Shown in pieces: positions 29,101 to 41,100 of a stretch of DNA of 64,000 bases; positions within the stretch are counted from its first letter, which is position 1, and every line of letters begins with the position of its first letter. The notes under the pieces were generated by a model. The model made no database searches and was not told where the DNA came from. It saw nothing but the letters and a program-made list of their open reading frames with translations. The position numbers and the translations under genes were made by a program. The stretch covers positions 49,491 to 113,490 of the forward strand of contig JAURZM010000037.1 in NCBI GenBank assembly GCA_030653385.1. The letters are read 5' to 3'. Source of the DNA: Rubrivivax sp. GTDB lineage: Bacteria > Pseudomonadota > Gammaproteobacteria > Burkholderiales > Burkholderiaceae_C.

Positions 29101-32100
29101 CCTCGCTGGACTCCAGCGACTTCGCCGCGATGAGCACGGGGCAGATCCGCGCGCTCAGCACCGCGCAGCTGGATGACTTGAGCACGCCGCAACTGCAGAT
29201 GTTGTCCACCGCGCAGGTGGTGGCGCTGTCCACGGCGCAGGTGATCGGCCTGGGTGCCGACATCAACAACCTCAGCGACACCCAGCTGGGCGCGCTGACG
29301 GCCACACAGATCGCCCGCCTGACCACCGCCCAGGTGGCGGGCCTTGACGCCAGCGACCTGGCCGCCTTGAGCACGGGCCAGATCCGCGCCATCAGCACTG
29401 CCGGCATTGCCGGCATGGACGCAGCCGACCTGCAGGCGCTGAGCACCTCGCAAGTGAATGCACTCAGCGCCGCTCAGGTGCGGGCCATCGAAACCGCCGA
29501 CCTGGCGCTGATGGAAACCGCCGACATCGCCGCGATGAGCACCGGGCAGCTGCGTGCCATGGGCACCGACCAGCTGGCCGCGCTGACACCTTCGCAGGTG
29601 GCGGCACTCACCTCGGCACAAGTGGCCGCGCTGAGCACCAGCCAGGCCAGCGAGCTGGTCGGTGGCAACCTGTCCACGATGACCACGGCGCAGATCGCCG
29701 GTCTGGCGCCCGCGGTGATTGCCGACCTGTCGACGAGCGAGATCGCGTCCCTGAGCACCAGCCAGGTGGCCGCCCTGACCACGCGCCAGATGATGGCCAT
29801 GGAAACGGCCGACCTGGCGGTGTTGTCCGCCGGCCAGCTGGCCGCGCTGAACACCGCCCAGCTGGCGGCGCTGAGCACCGCGCAATTCGCGGGCCTGAGC
29901 ACCACGCAGCTGGGTGAACTGTCGACGACGCAGGTCGCCGGCCTGAGCACATCGCAGGTCCGCAGCCTGGACAGTGCCGACCTCAACACGCTGGGCACCT
30001 CCGCCTTTGCCGCGATGCGCAATGCGCAAGTCGCCGCGATGAGCACGGCGCAGATCGCCGGCCTGGACACCGCCGACCTGGCGGCGCTGAGCACCGGTGC
30101 CATCCGCAGCCTGAGCTCTTCGCAGATCCAGGCGCTGGACACCGATTCGGTTGTTGCACTCACCACCAGCCAGGCCGCTGCATTGGGCACGGGCCAGGTC
30201 CGTGCGCTCACCACGGCGCAGATCGAAGCGCTGGAAACCGCCGACCTCGCGGCCCTGGGCACAGCCCAGGTGCGCATGCTCGGCACCACACAGCTGGAAG
30301 CCCTGTCGACTTCGCAACTGCAGGCACTGAACAGCGCGCAGGTGGCGGCGCTGAGCAGCGGCCAGGTCAACAGCCTGAGCACGTCCGACTTCAACAGCCT
30401 GACCACGGGCCAGATCGCCGCGCTGAGCACGGCGCAGGTGGCGCAACTCGGCACCACGCAAGTGGCTGCGATGGAAACCGCCGACCTGGCGGCGCTGGAC
30501 ACGGCCCAGGTGGCCGCCCTGCGCACCGCGGCCATCGCTGCGATGGGCAGCGACCAGATCGCCGCGATGGGTACGGGCCAGATCGCCGCCCTGACCACCT
30601 CGCAAGTGCGTGCGATGGGCGCCGACCAGATCGAAGGCCTGGGCACCGGCAACCTCAATGCCCTGGGCAGCGACCAGTTGCGCGCGCTGAGCAGCGCGCA
30701 GCTCGAAGCCCTGAGCACCACGCAGCTGGACGCTCTGAGCACCGCCCAGGTGGCTGCACTCGCCACCTCGCAAGTGGCATCGCTCGCTGGCACCGACCTG
30801 GCCGCCTTCAACACCGCGCAATTCGCGGCGCTGAGCACGGCACAGGTGCGTGCCATCACCAGCACCCAGATGGGCAGCCTGGAAACCGCCGACCTGGCGG
30901 TGCTGGACACGGCCCAGGTGCGGGCGCTCAGCAGCATGGCCATCGCCGCGATGGAAACGAGCCAAGTTGCTGCGCTGAGCACCTCACAGATCGGCGCGCT
31001 GTCCACCGGACAGGTGCGTGCGCTGCAAGGTGAAGACCTGGCCGCGATGGGCACCAGCCAGCTGGCGGTGCTGGACAGTGCACAACTGCGTGCGCTGACG
31101 ACCAGCCAGCTCGACGCCCTGGGCACCACCCAGCTGGCCAGCCTGGGCACGGCGCAGATCGCCGCGCTGTCCACCGGCCAGGTGGCTGGCCTCGAGGCCA
31201 CCGACCTGGCCGCCCTGGGCACCGCACAGTTTGCCGCGATGAGCACGGCGCAGATCGCCGCCCTCACCACCACCCAGGCCGCTGGCCTGGACACCGCCGA
31301 CCTGGCGGCCCTGGCCAGCGCGCAGTTCCGCGCCCTGGACACCGCCAACATGGCGGCGCTGGGTGCCTCGCAAGTGGCGGCCATCACCACCGCGCAAGCC
31401 GCGGCATTGACCACGAGCCAGGTGCGTGCGATCGACGCTGAAGACCTGGGCTCGCTGGGCACCGCCGCCCTGGCCGCGATGGCCACCGCCACGCTGCGTG
31501 CCATGGGCACGGCGCAGCTCGACGCGCTGGACACCACCCAACTGGCCAGCCTGAGCACGGCCCAGGTGGCCGCGTTGACATCGACGCAGATCGCCAGCCT
31601 GCAGCCCACCGACCTGGCCGCGATGGGCACCGCGCAGTTCGCTGCGCTCAGCACGGGCCAGATTCGCGCCCTCACCACCACGCAGGTGGGCCTGCTGGAC
31701 ACCGCCGACATCGCCGCGCTGGACACCGCCCAGCTGCGTGCCTTCAGCTCCGCGCAGGTGGTGGCACTGGAAGGTGCCCAGCTGCAGGCGCTGACGACCG
31801 CACAGACCGCTGCGCTGAGCACCGGCCAGGTGCGGGCCATCGAAGCCGCCGACCTGGCGGCGATGGAAACCGCTGACGTTGCCGCCTTCACCACCGCACA
31901 AATTGCTGCGCTGTCCACCGCGCAGGTCGACGTGCTGACCGCCGAACAGCTGGGTGGCCTGACGCCGACCCAGATCGCCACCTTGTCCACCAGCCAGCTG
32001 GCGATGCTGGACGCCGACGACATCAACGCCCTGAACACCAACCAGCTGGCGGCACTGACCGCCGTGCAGGTGGCCAGCCTGAACACGGCGCAGATCGGCG

Positions 32101-35100
32101 CCTTCGATGCCGATGACCTGGCCGCGCTGGGCACGGCACAGATCGCTGCGCTGTCCACGACGCTGGTGTCTGCCCTGAGCGGCACCGCGCTGGCCGGCCT
32201 GACAACGGCCCAGGCCGCGTCGCTGACGACATCGCAGGTGGCCGCCATCCAGCCCGAGGCGCTGGCGCTGATGGACACCACCGACCTGGCCGCGATGAGC
32301 AGTGCCCAGCTGCGTGCGCTGAGCGCGCTGCAGCTGGACGCGCTGGACACGGCGCAGATCAACAACCTGACGACCGCCCAAGTGGCCGGTCTGCGCACGA
32401 GCCAGATCGCCGGCCTGGAGGCCACTGACCTGGCGGCCATGGGCACGGCGCAGTTTGCCGCGCTCACCACGGCACAAGTCGCGGCCTTCACCACCAGCCA
32501 GATGGTGGCCATGGAAACCGCCGACATCGCGGCGCTGACCACCGCACAAGCCCGTGCGCTGAATGCCGACAACGTGGCTGTGCTCAGCGGCGAACAACTG
32601 GTCGCCATCAGCTCGGCACAAGCCGCCGCGCTGAGCAGCGCCCAGGCCGCCGCCATCAGCGTCGACGTGATCTCGGCGATGGAGACCGCCGACCTGGCGG
32701 CGCTGTCCACCGCCGCGGTCGCGGCGCTGTCCACCGGCCAGTTGAACGCACTGGACGGCAACCAACTCGCCAGCCTGACGACCCGCCAGGTGGCATCGCT
32801 GACCGCCGCACAAGTGGCCAGCATCGACGCTGCCGACCTGGCCGCGATGGGCACGGCGCAATTTGCCGCGATGACCACGGCGCAGATCGCCGCGCTGACC
32901 TCGACCCAGCTCGGCGGCCTGGAAACCGCCGATGTGGCGGCGCTGACGACGGCACAAGTCCGTGCGCTGAGCGCCAGCCAGATCGTGGACCTGACGGCCG
33001 CTGCCGTGCAAGGCATGACAACGGCCCAGGTGGCCGCGCTGAGCACCACGCAGGTGGCCGCGCTGTCCACCACGCAACTGGTGGAGATGGACACCGCCGA
33101 CCTGGCGGTGCTGAGCAGCGCGCAGTTTGGTGCGCTGTCGACCTCACAACTGCAAGTGCTGTCGAGCAGCCAGATGGCTGCGCTCACCGGCAACCAGCTG
33201 GCCAGCGCCAGCACGACGCAGATCGCCAGCCTGAGCCCTGATGCCGTGGTGGCCCTGGGCACGGCGCAGTTCGCCGCCTTCACCACCGCCCAGGTGGCGG
33301 CCTTCACCACCAGCCAAGCGGCGGTGATCGAAGCCGAAGACCTGGCCGCGCTGAACACCCGCCAGCTGGTGGCCTTTGCCGCCGACAACGTGGCCGCGCT
33401 GGGCACCAGCGCCATCGTGGCGCTGTCCACGACGCAATTCGCTGCCCTGACCACGGCCCAGGTGGCCGCGCTGACGGCCGAGCAGATGGCCGTCATCGAG
33501 GCCGCCGACCTGGCCGCGATGAGCACGCGCCAGCTGGCCGCGCTGTCCACCTCGCAGCTGGATGCGCTGGACACGACGCAGCTGAATGCCCTGAGCACGC
33601 GCCAGATCGCCGGCCTGACCGCCGCGCAGATTGCCAGCCTGGAAGCCGCTGATCTGGCCGCGCTGGCCACGGCCCAGGTGGCCGCGCTGACGACCAGTCA
33701 AGTGGCCGCCATCACGTCGACCCAGGCCGCGGCCATGGAAACCGACGACCTGGCCGCGCTGGGCACGGCCCAGGTGCGTGCGCTGTCGGTGGATGCCATC
33801 GCCAACCTGTCCACCGCCGCCGTGGTGGCCCTGTCCACCGCACAGGTGGCCGCACTCAGCAGCGCACAGCTGCAAGCGCTGACGGTCGAGAACCTGGCCG
33901 TGATGGAAACCCGTGACCTGGCCGCGCTGGGCACGTCGGCCATCACCGCGCTGAGCAGCAGCCAGCTCGACGCGCTGGACACGACACAGCTGGCGAGCCT
34001 GAGCACGGCGCAGATCGCCGCGCTGACGACCACGCAGCTGGCCGGCATCGAAGCCAGCGACCTGGCCGCCTTGACCACCGCGCAATTCGCGGCCTTCACG
34101 ACGGCCCAGCTGTCGGCCCTGACCACGGCCCAGGCCGTGGCCCTGGAAGGTGAAGACGTCGCTGCGCTGCGCACCAGCCAGCTGCGTGCGCTGACGGCAG
34201 AAACCGTGGCCGAGCTGTCCAGCGCCGCGATCGCCAGCCTGACCACCGCACAAGCCGCGGCGCTGACGACCACGCAACTGGCCGCCCTGTCCACGACCCA
34301 CTTCTTTGCACTGGAAACCGCCGACCTGGCTGCGCTGACCACCGGTCAGATCGCCGCACTGTCACTGGAACAACTGGCCGCGCTGGACACCACGCAGCTC
34401 AGCAGCCTGACCACCCGCCAGATCGCCGCGCTGAGCACGACGCAGATCGAAAGCCTGGCCGCCGAGAACCTGGCCGCGCTGGGCACCGCGCAGTTCGCCG
34501 CGATGACCACGGCACAGCTGTCGGTGCTGACCACGTCGCAAGCCGCGGCACTGGAAGGTGAAGACATCGCCGCGCTGCGCACCAGCCAGCTGCAGGCGCT
34601 GAGTGCGGCCAGCATCGCCGAACTGTCCACCGGCGCAGTCGCTGCGCTGACGACGGCGCAGGTGGGTGCACTGACCACCACGCAGCTGGAAGCGTTGAGC
34701 ACCACCACGCTGTCGGTGATGGAAACCGCCGACCTGGCCGCGATGCGCACTTCGCAGATCGCCGCCTTGTCGTCGAGCCAGATCGACACGCTGACCACCA
34801 CGCAACTGGACAGCCTGACGACGGCGCAGATCGTGGCGCTGACCACCACGCAGCTGCAGTCGCTGAGCCCCGAAGACCTGGCCGCGCTGGGCACGACACG
34901 TTTTGCCGCGCTGTCCACCACGCAGCTGGAAGCCTTCAGCTCGTCGCAGGCCGCCGCCATCGAAGCCGAAGACATCGCCGTGCTGCGCACCAGCCAGCTG
35001 CGTGCGCTGTCGGTCGATAGCATCGCGAGCCTCTCCACCGCCGCGCTGGCTGCACTGACGACGGCACAAGCCGCCGCGCTGACCACCACGCAGGTGGCCG

Positions 35101-38100
35101 CGCTGTCCACCACCACGCTGGGTGAACTGCAGACCGCCGACCTGGCGGCCATGGGCACGACCCAGCTCAACGCCTTCTCGGCCACGCAGCTGGACACGCT
35201 GAGCAGCACGCAGCTGCAGGCGCTGACCAGCGGCCAGGTCGCCGGCCTGTCCACCACGCTGATGGTGGAGATGAGCGCCGAAGACCTGGCCACGCTGAGC
35301 ACCGGCCAGTGGGCCGCGATGAGGACGGCGCAGATTGCCGCACTCACCACCAGCCAGGTGCTGGGCATGGAATCGGCCGACGTGGCCGCGCTGAGCACGG
35401 CGCAGATCCGCGCCATGACGTTGGAGAACCTGGTCGAGCTGAGCGCCGACAACATCGCCGCGCTGACCACTTCGCAAGTGGCCGCGCTGTCGACGACGCA
35501 GCTCGAAACGCTGTCGACGACGCAGATCGTGGCCATGGAAGTGGCCGACCTGGCCGCGCTGACGACACGCCAGATGCAGGCCCTGAGCACAACGCAGCTC
35601 GACGTGATGAGCAGCAGCCAGATCGCAGGTTTTGGCACAGCGCAGATCGCCGCGCTGACCAGCACGCAGCTCAGCGCCCTGGGCAGCGGCCTGACCGAAG
35701 GCCTGTCCACCAGCCAGTTGGCGGGCATGGGCACGTCGCAGATCGCCTCGCTGACCAGTTCGCAAGTCGCAGCCTGGGAAACTTCCGACATCGCGGTGCT
35801 GAGCACTTCGCAAGTCCGCGCGCTGTCGGCCGAGGCGCTGTCTTCGCTGAGCAGCAGCGTGGTGCAGGCGCTGTCGACCGCACAGGTGGCGGCCTTCACG
35901 ACCACGCAGGTCAGCGAACTCAGCACCACGATGCTGGGTGTGATGGAAACCCGCGACCTGGCGGTCTTGAGCTCGGCCCAGCTGATGGCCCTGAGCACCA
36001 CGCAAGTGGATGCGCTGGACACCACGCAGCTGTCCAGCCTGACAACGAGCCAGATCGCCGCACTGTCCACCACGCTGGTGCAAGGCCTGTCCGCTGAAGA
36101 CCTGGCCGCCTTGGGCACCGCGCAGTTCGCTGCGCTGCGCACCGCGCAAGTGGCCGCGCTGAGCAGCAGCCAGGCCGCTGCGCTGGAAACCGCCGACATC
36201 GCCGCACTGTCCACGGCACAAGTCCGTGCGCTCAGCGCCGAAGCCGTCAACTTCATGTCCAGCGCCGGCACTGTGGCGCTGAGCACGAGCCAGATCGCGG
36301 CACTCACCACCTCGCAAGTGGCGGCCATCAGTGACGCCAACCTGGCGGTCATCGAAACCGCCGACCTGGCCGCCATGGGCACCGCCCAACTGGCCGCGCT
36401 GGGCACCGGCGGCCTGAACCTGATGAGCAGTGGCCAACTGGCGGCGCTGACCACCACGCAGATCAGCACCCTGGCCCCCGACACCGTGGCCAACCTGGCC
36501 AGCGACAAGCTCAACAGCTTCACCACCAGCCAGTTCGCCGCGCTGCGCACCTCGCAGGTGGCCGCGCTGAGCGACGAACAGGTCGCGGCGCTCGAGACCG
36601 CCGACCTGGCGGCCCTGGGCACGGCGCAGATCCGCGCGCTGAGCGCCACGCACATTGCGTCACTCAGCGAAGCACAAGCCGCTGCGCTGACCACCAGCCA
36701 GGTGGCCGCGCTGAGCACGACGCAGCTGCAGAACATGGAAGCCGCCGACCTGGTGGCCATGGGCACGGCGCAGTTCGCCGCGATGACCACGGCACAGATC
36801 CGCAACCTGACGCTGGACCAGGTGGCATCGCTGGAAACCGCCGACGTGGCCGCGCTCAGCACGGCCCAGGTGCGCGCCTTCACGGCCGACGCCATCACCA
36901 CGCTGTCGGCCGAGGCCATCACGGGCCTGACCACCAGCCAGGTCGCGGCGCTGAGCACGGCCCAGGTGGCCGCCATCGAAGCCACCGACATGGCGGTGAT
37001 GGACACCGCCGACCTGGCCGCGATGGACAGTGCCCAGGTGCGTGCCTTCACGCTGGAACAGATGGCCGCGCTGACGACCAGCCAGCTGGCCGCGCTGACC
37101 ACCACGCAGGTGGCGGCCTTCAGCAGCACACAGCTGACCAGCATCGCGCCTGAAAGCCTGGGGGCCTTCGGCACCGCGCAGTTCGCCGCCATGACAACAC
37201 GTCAAGTGGCCGGCCTGACGCAGGACCAGGTGGCCAACCTGGCCACCGAAGACCTGGCCGCGCTGTCCACCACCCAGGTGCGTGCACTCACCGCCGACCA
37301 ACTGGTGGCACTGACCACCACGCAGATGGGCGCGCTGACCACCGCACAAGTGGCCAGCTTCAGCAGCAGCCAGATCGTGGCGCTGGAAGCCGCCGACGTG
37401 GCCGCGATGGGCACGGCGCAGTTCGCCGCGCTGACCACCGGCCAGGTGGCATCGCTCACCGACGTGCAGGCAGCGGCGTTCGAATCCGCCGACATCGCCG
37501 CGCTGTCCACATCGCAGCTGCGTGCGCTGTCCACCACCGCCATCGCGGTGCTGGAAACGGCCGTTGTCGCTGCGCTGACCACCAGCCAGGTCGAAGCACT
37601 GAGTTCGGCCCAGGTGGCCAGCCTGGACGCCGCCGACCTGGCCGCCATGGGCACGGCCCAGTTCGCAGCCTTCACCACCGGCCAGATCGCGGCCTTCACC
37701 GACGCCCAGGTGGCGGCGCTGGAAACCGCCGACGTGGCGGTGCTGTCGGTGCCGCAACTCAGGGCCATCGGCACGACACAGATCCTGGCGCTGGAAACCG
37801 ATGTCATCGCCGCACTGACCACCGCGCAGGTGGACGGCCTGACGACATCGCAGATCGCAGCCTTCACACCCAGTTCGCTGGCCGCCATGGGCACGGCGCA
37901 GTTTGCCGCCATCAACGCCGGCCAGGCCGCTGCGCTGACCGGTGAGCAGGCTGCCGCCTTCGACACCGCCGACCTGGCGGCCATGGACGCATCGGTGGTG
38001 GCTGCGCTGCGCACGAGCGCCATCGCATCGCTGACCACCGCCAGCATCGAAGCGCTGACGACGTCGCAAGTGGCGGCACTGACCACGGCACAGATGCGGG

Positions 38101-41100
38101 CCATCGACGGCGCCGGCATCGCGGCCCTGGAAACCGCTGACCTGAACGTGCTGAGCACCGCCCAGGTGGGCGCACTGCTGGCCAGCCAGGTGGCGGCACT
38201 CGGCAGCACACAGCTGTCCAACCTGGGCACCACCCAGCTGGCGGCCATGGGCACCGCACAACTGCGTGCCATCGACACCGGTGACCTGGTGACGCTGGGC
38301 ACGGCGCAGTTTGCGGCGCTGACCACGGCACAGATCGCCGGCCTGGCCAGCAGCCAGATCGCGGCGCTGGAAACCGCCGACCTGGCGGCCCTGGACGGCG
38401 GCCAGATCGCGGCCATCCACACCAGCGGCATTGCCGAGCTGAGCGCAGCGCAGATCGTCGCGCTGAGCACCAGCCAGGCCATGGCGTTGACAACGGCACA
38501 GATCCGTGCGCTGAGCACGGGCCAGATCGCGGCCCTGGACACCGCCGACCTGGCGGCCATGGACACCGGCCAGTTCGATGTCTTCACCACGGCGCAGATC
38601 GCGGCGCTGGGCACCAGCCAGCTGGTGGCGCTGACCACCAGCCAGCTGGTGGAACTGGGCACCTCGCAGCTGGGCGCCATCAGCGCAGCCGACCTGGCCA
38701 CACTGGGCACCACGCAGTGGGCCGCGTTCAGCACCGGCCAGATCGCGGGCCTGTCCAGCAGCCAGGTGGCCGCCATGGACACCGCCGACCTGGAAGCGCT
38801 GAGCGCAGACCAGGTGGCGGCGCTGTCCACCGCGGCCATCGCTGCGCTGGACGCCAGCCTGATCGAAGCCCTGACGACGACGCACCTGGCCGCCCTGCGC
38901 ACCAGCCAGATCCGCGCCATCGAAACCGCCGACCTGGCGGCCATGGAAACGGCTGACCTGAACGCTCTGAGCGTGGCCCAGCTGAACGCGCTGAGCACGG
39001 CACAGGCCGCCGCGCTGACCACCACGCAACTGGACAGCCTGAGCACCACGCTGCTGGCCGGCCTGGGCACGACGCAGCTGTCGGCGATTGCCGCGGCCGA
39101 CCTGGCGGCCCTGGGCACGACGTCCTTGAGCGTGCTCAGCGCCAACCAGATCGCGGGCTTGACCACAGCACAGATCGCGGCGATGGAAACCGCCGACCTG
39201 GACGTGTTCAGCGCCACGCAGATCCGTGCCATCACCACCGCCGGCATCGAAGCCATGGGCAGCGCGCAGTTTGTGGCGCTGTCCACCGGGCAGGTGGCTG
39301 CACTCACCACGTCGCAGATCGCAGCGATCGAAAACGCCGACCTGGCGCTGATGGAAACCGCCGACCTGAACGCGCTGACCGCCGCGCAGGTCAAGGCCCT
39401 GGCCACCGACCAGATCATGTCGCTGACGACCTCGCAGCTGTCCAGCCTGGGCAACACCCAGCTGTCGGCCTTGAGCTCGACGCAGGTGGCCGTGCTGGGC
39501 ACGGGTGACCTGAATTCGCTGACGACAGACCAGTGGGGCGCCTTCACGAGCGGCCAGATCGCGGCGCTCACCAGCACCCAGGTGGCCAACCTGGAAACGG
39601 ACGACCTGGCGGCGCTGCGCACCAGCCAGATCCGCGCGCTGGACACCGTGGACATTCAAGCCCTGAGCACGGCGCAGATCGTCGCGCTGACAACGGCACA
39701 GGTGGCAGCCCTGAGCACCTCGCAAGTGGCGGCGCTGGAAACCGCCGACGTGGCGGCCATCGAAACCGCTGACCTGGCGGCCATGGGCACGACGCAGATC
39801 CGCGCCTTCAGTGCCGACCAGGTGGCGGCACTCGGCACCAGCCAGCTCGTCAGCCTGAGCACTGCGCAGGTGGCATCCATCGGCACGGCGCAACTGGCCG
39901 GCATGGACGCGGCCGACCTGAACAGCTTCACGACGGCACAGTTCGCTGCGCTGCGCACGAGCCAGATCGCGGCCCTGTCCACCACGCAGGTGGCGGCACT
40001 GGAAACCGACGACCTGGGTGCGCTGGGCACGAGCCAGATGCGGGCCTTCAGCACCGCGGCGGTGGCGGCCTTCAGCACCAGCTCGCTGGAAGCGCTGAAC
40101 ACGGCGCAGATCGGCGCCTTCAGCAGCAGCCAGGTTCGTGCCTTGGCCACGGCATCGCTCTTCGCACTGGAAACCGCCGACCTGGTGGCCATGAGCACCG
40201 GCCAGATCGCCGCCTTCACGGGTGAGCAGCTGGCGGCGCTGGACAGCGGGCAGCTGGCCAGCCTGAGCACACGCCAGGTCAACGCACTGTCCATCGGCCA
40301 GCTGAACACGCTGTCGGCGGCCGACCTGGCCAGCTTCACGAGTGCGCAGTTTGCGGGCATGAGCACGGGCCAGGTGGCAGCCTTCAACACGGCGCAAGTC
40401 GCCGGCTTCGAAGCCGAGGACATCGCCGCGCTGCGCACCAGCCAGATCCGTGCACTGAGCACGGCGGCCATCGAAGCGCTGAGCACCGGCAGCATCGTGG
40501 CGCTGACCACGGCGCAGGTCTACGCGCTGACATCGAGCCAGGTGCGGGCCTTGGCCACCGACGACATCGCGGCCATGGAAACGGCCGACATCCGCGCGCT
40601 GTCCACCGGGCAGCTGGCGGTGATGTTCACGTCGCAGATCGACGCCTTCACGACGAGCCAGATCGCGGCGCTGACGTCGGCACAGATCCAGGCGCTGAGC
40701 ACCGCGCAACTGGCGGTGCTGTCGGGCAGCGAGCTCTCGGCACTGGACGCAGACGGTATGGCCGCGCTGCGCACTTCGCAGATTGCTTCGCTGTCGACGG
40801 CACAGATCACCAGCCTGGACACCGGTGACCTGGCGGCACTGAGCACGGCCCAGGTGCGGGCACTGACCACCGATCACCTGATCGCGATGGACAGCAGCGA
40901 CCTGAACGCGCTGACCACGGCGCAGTGGGCGGCGCTCACCAGCACGCAACTGCGCGCCATCGAAACCGCCGACCTGGTGGCGATGGAGAGCGCCGACCTG
41001 GTGGCGCTGACCACCGGCCAGATCGCATCGCTGAGCCTGGAGCAGATCGACGCACTGACCACCACGCAACTGTCGACGCTGACGAACACACAAGTTGCCG

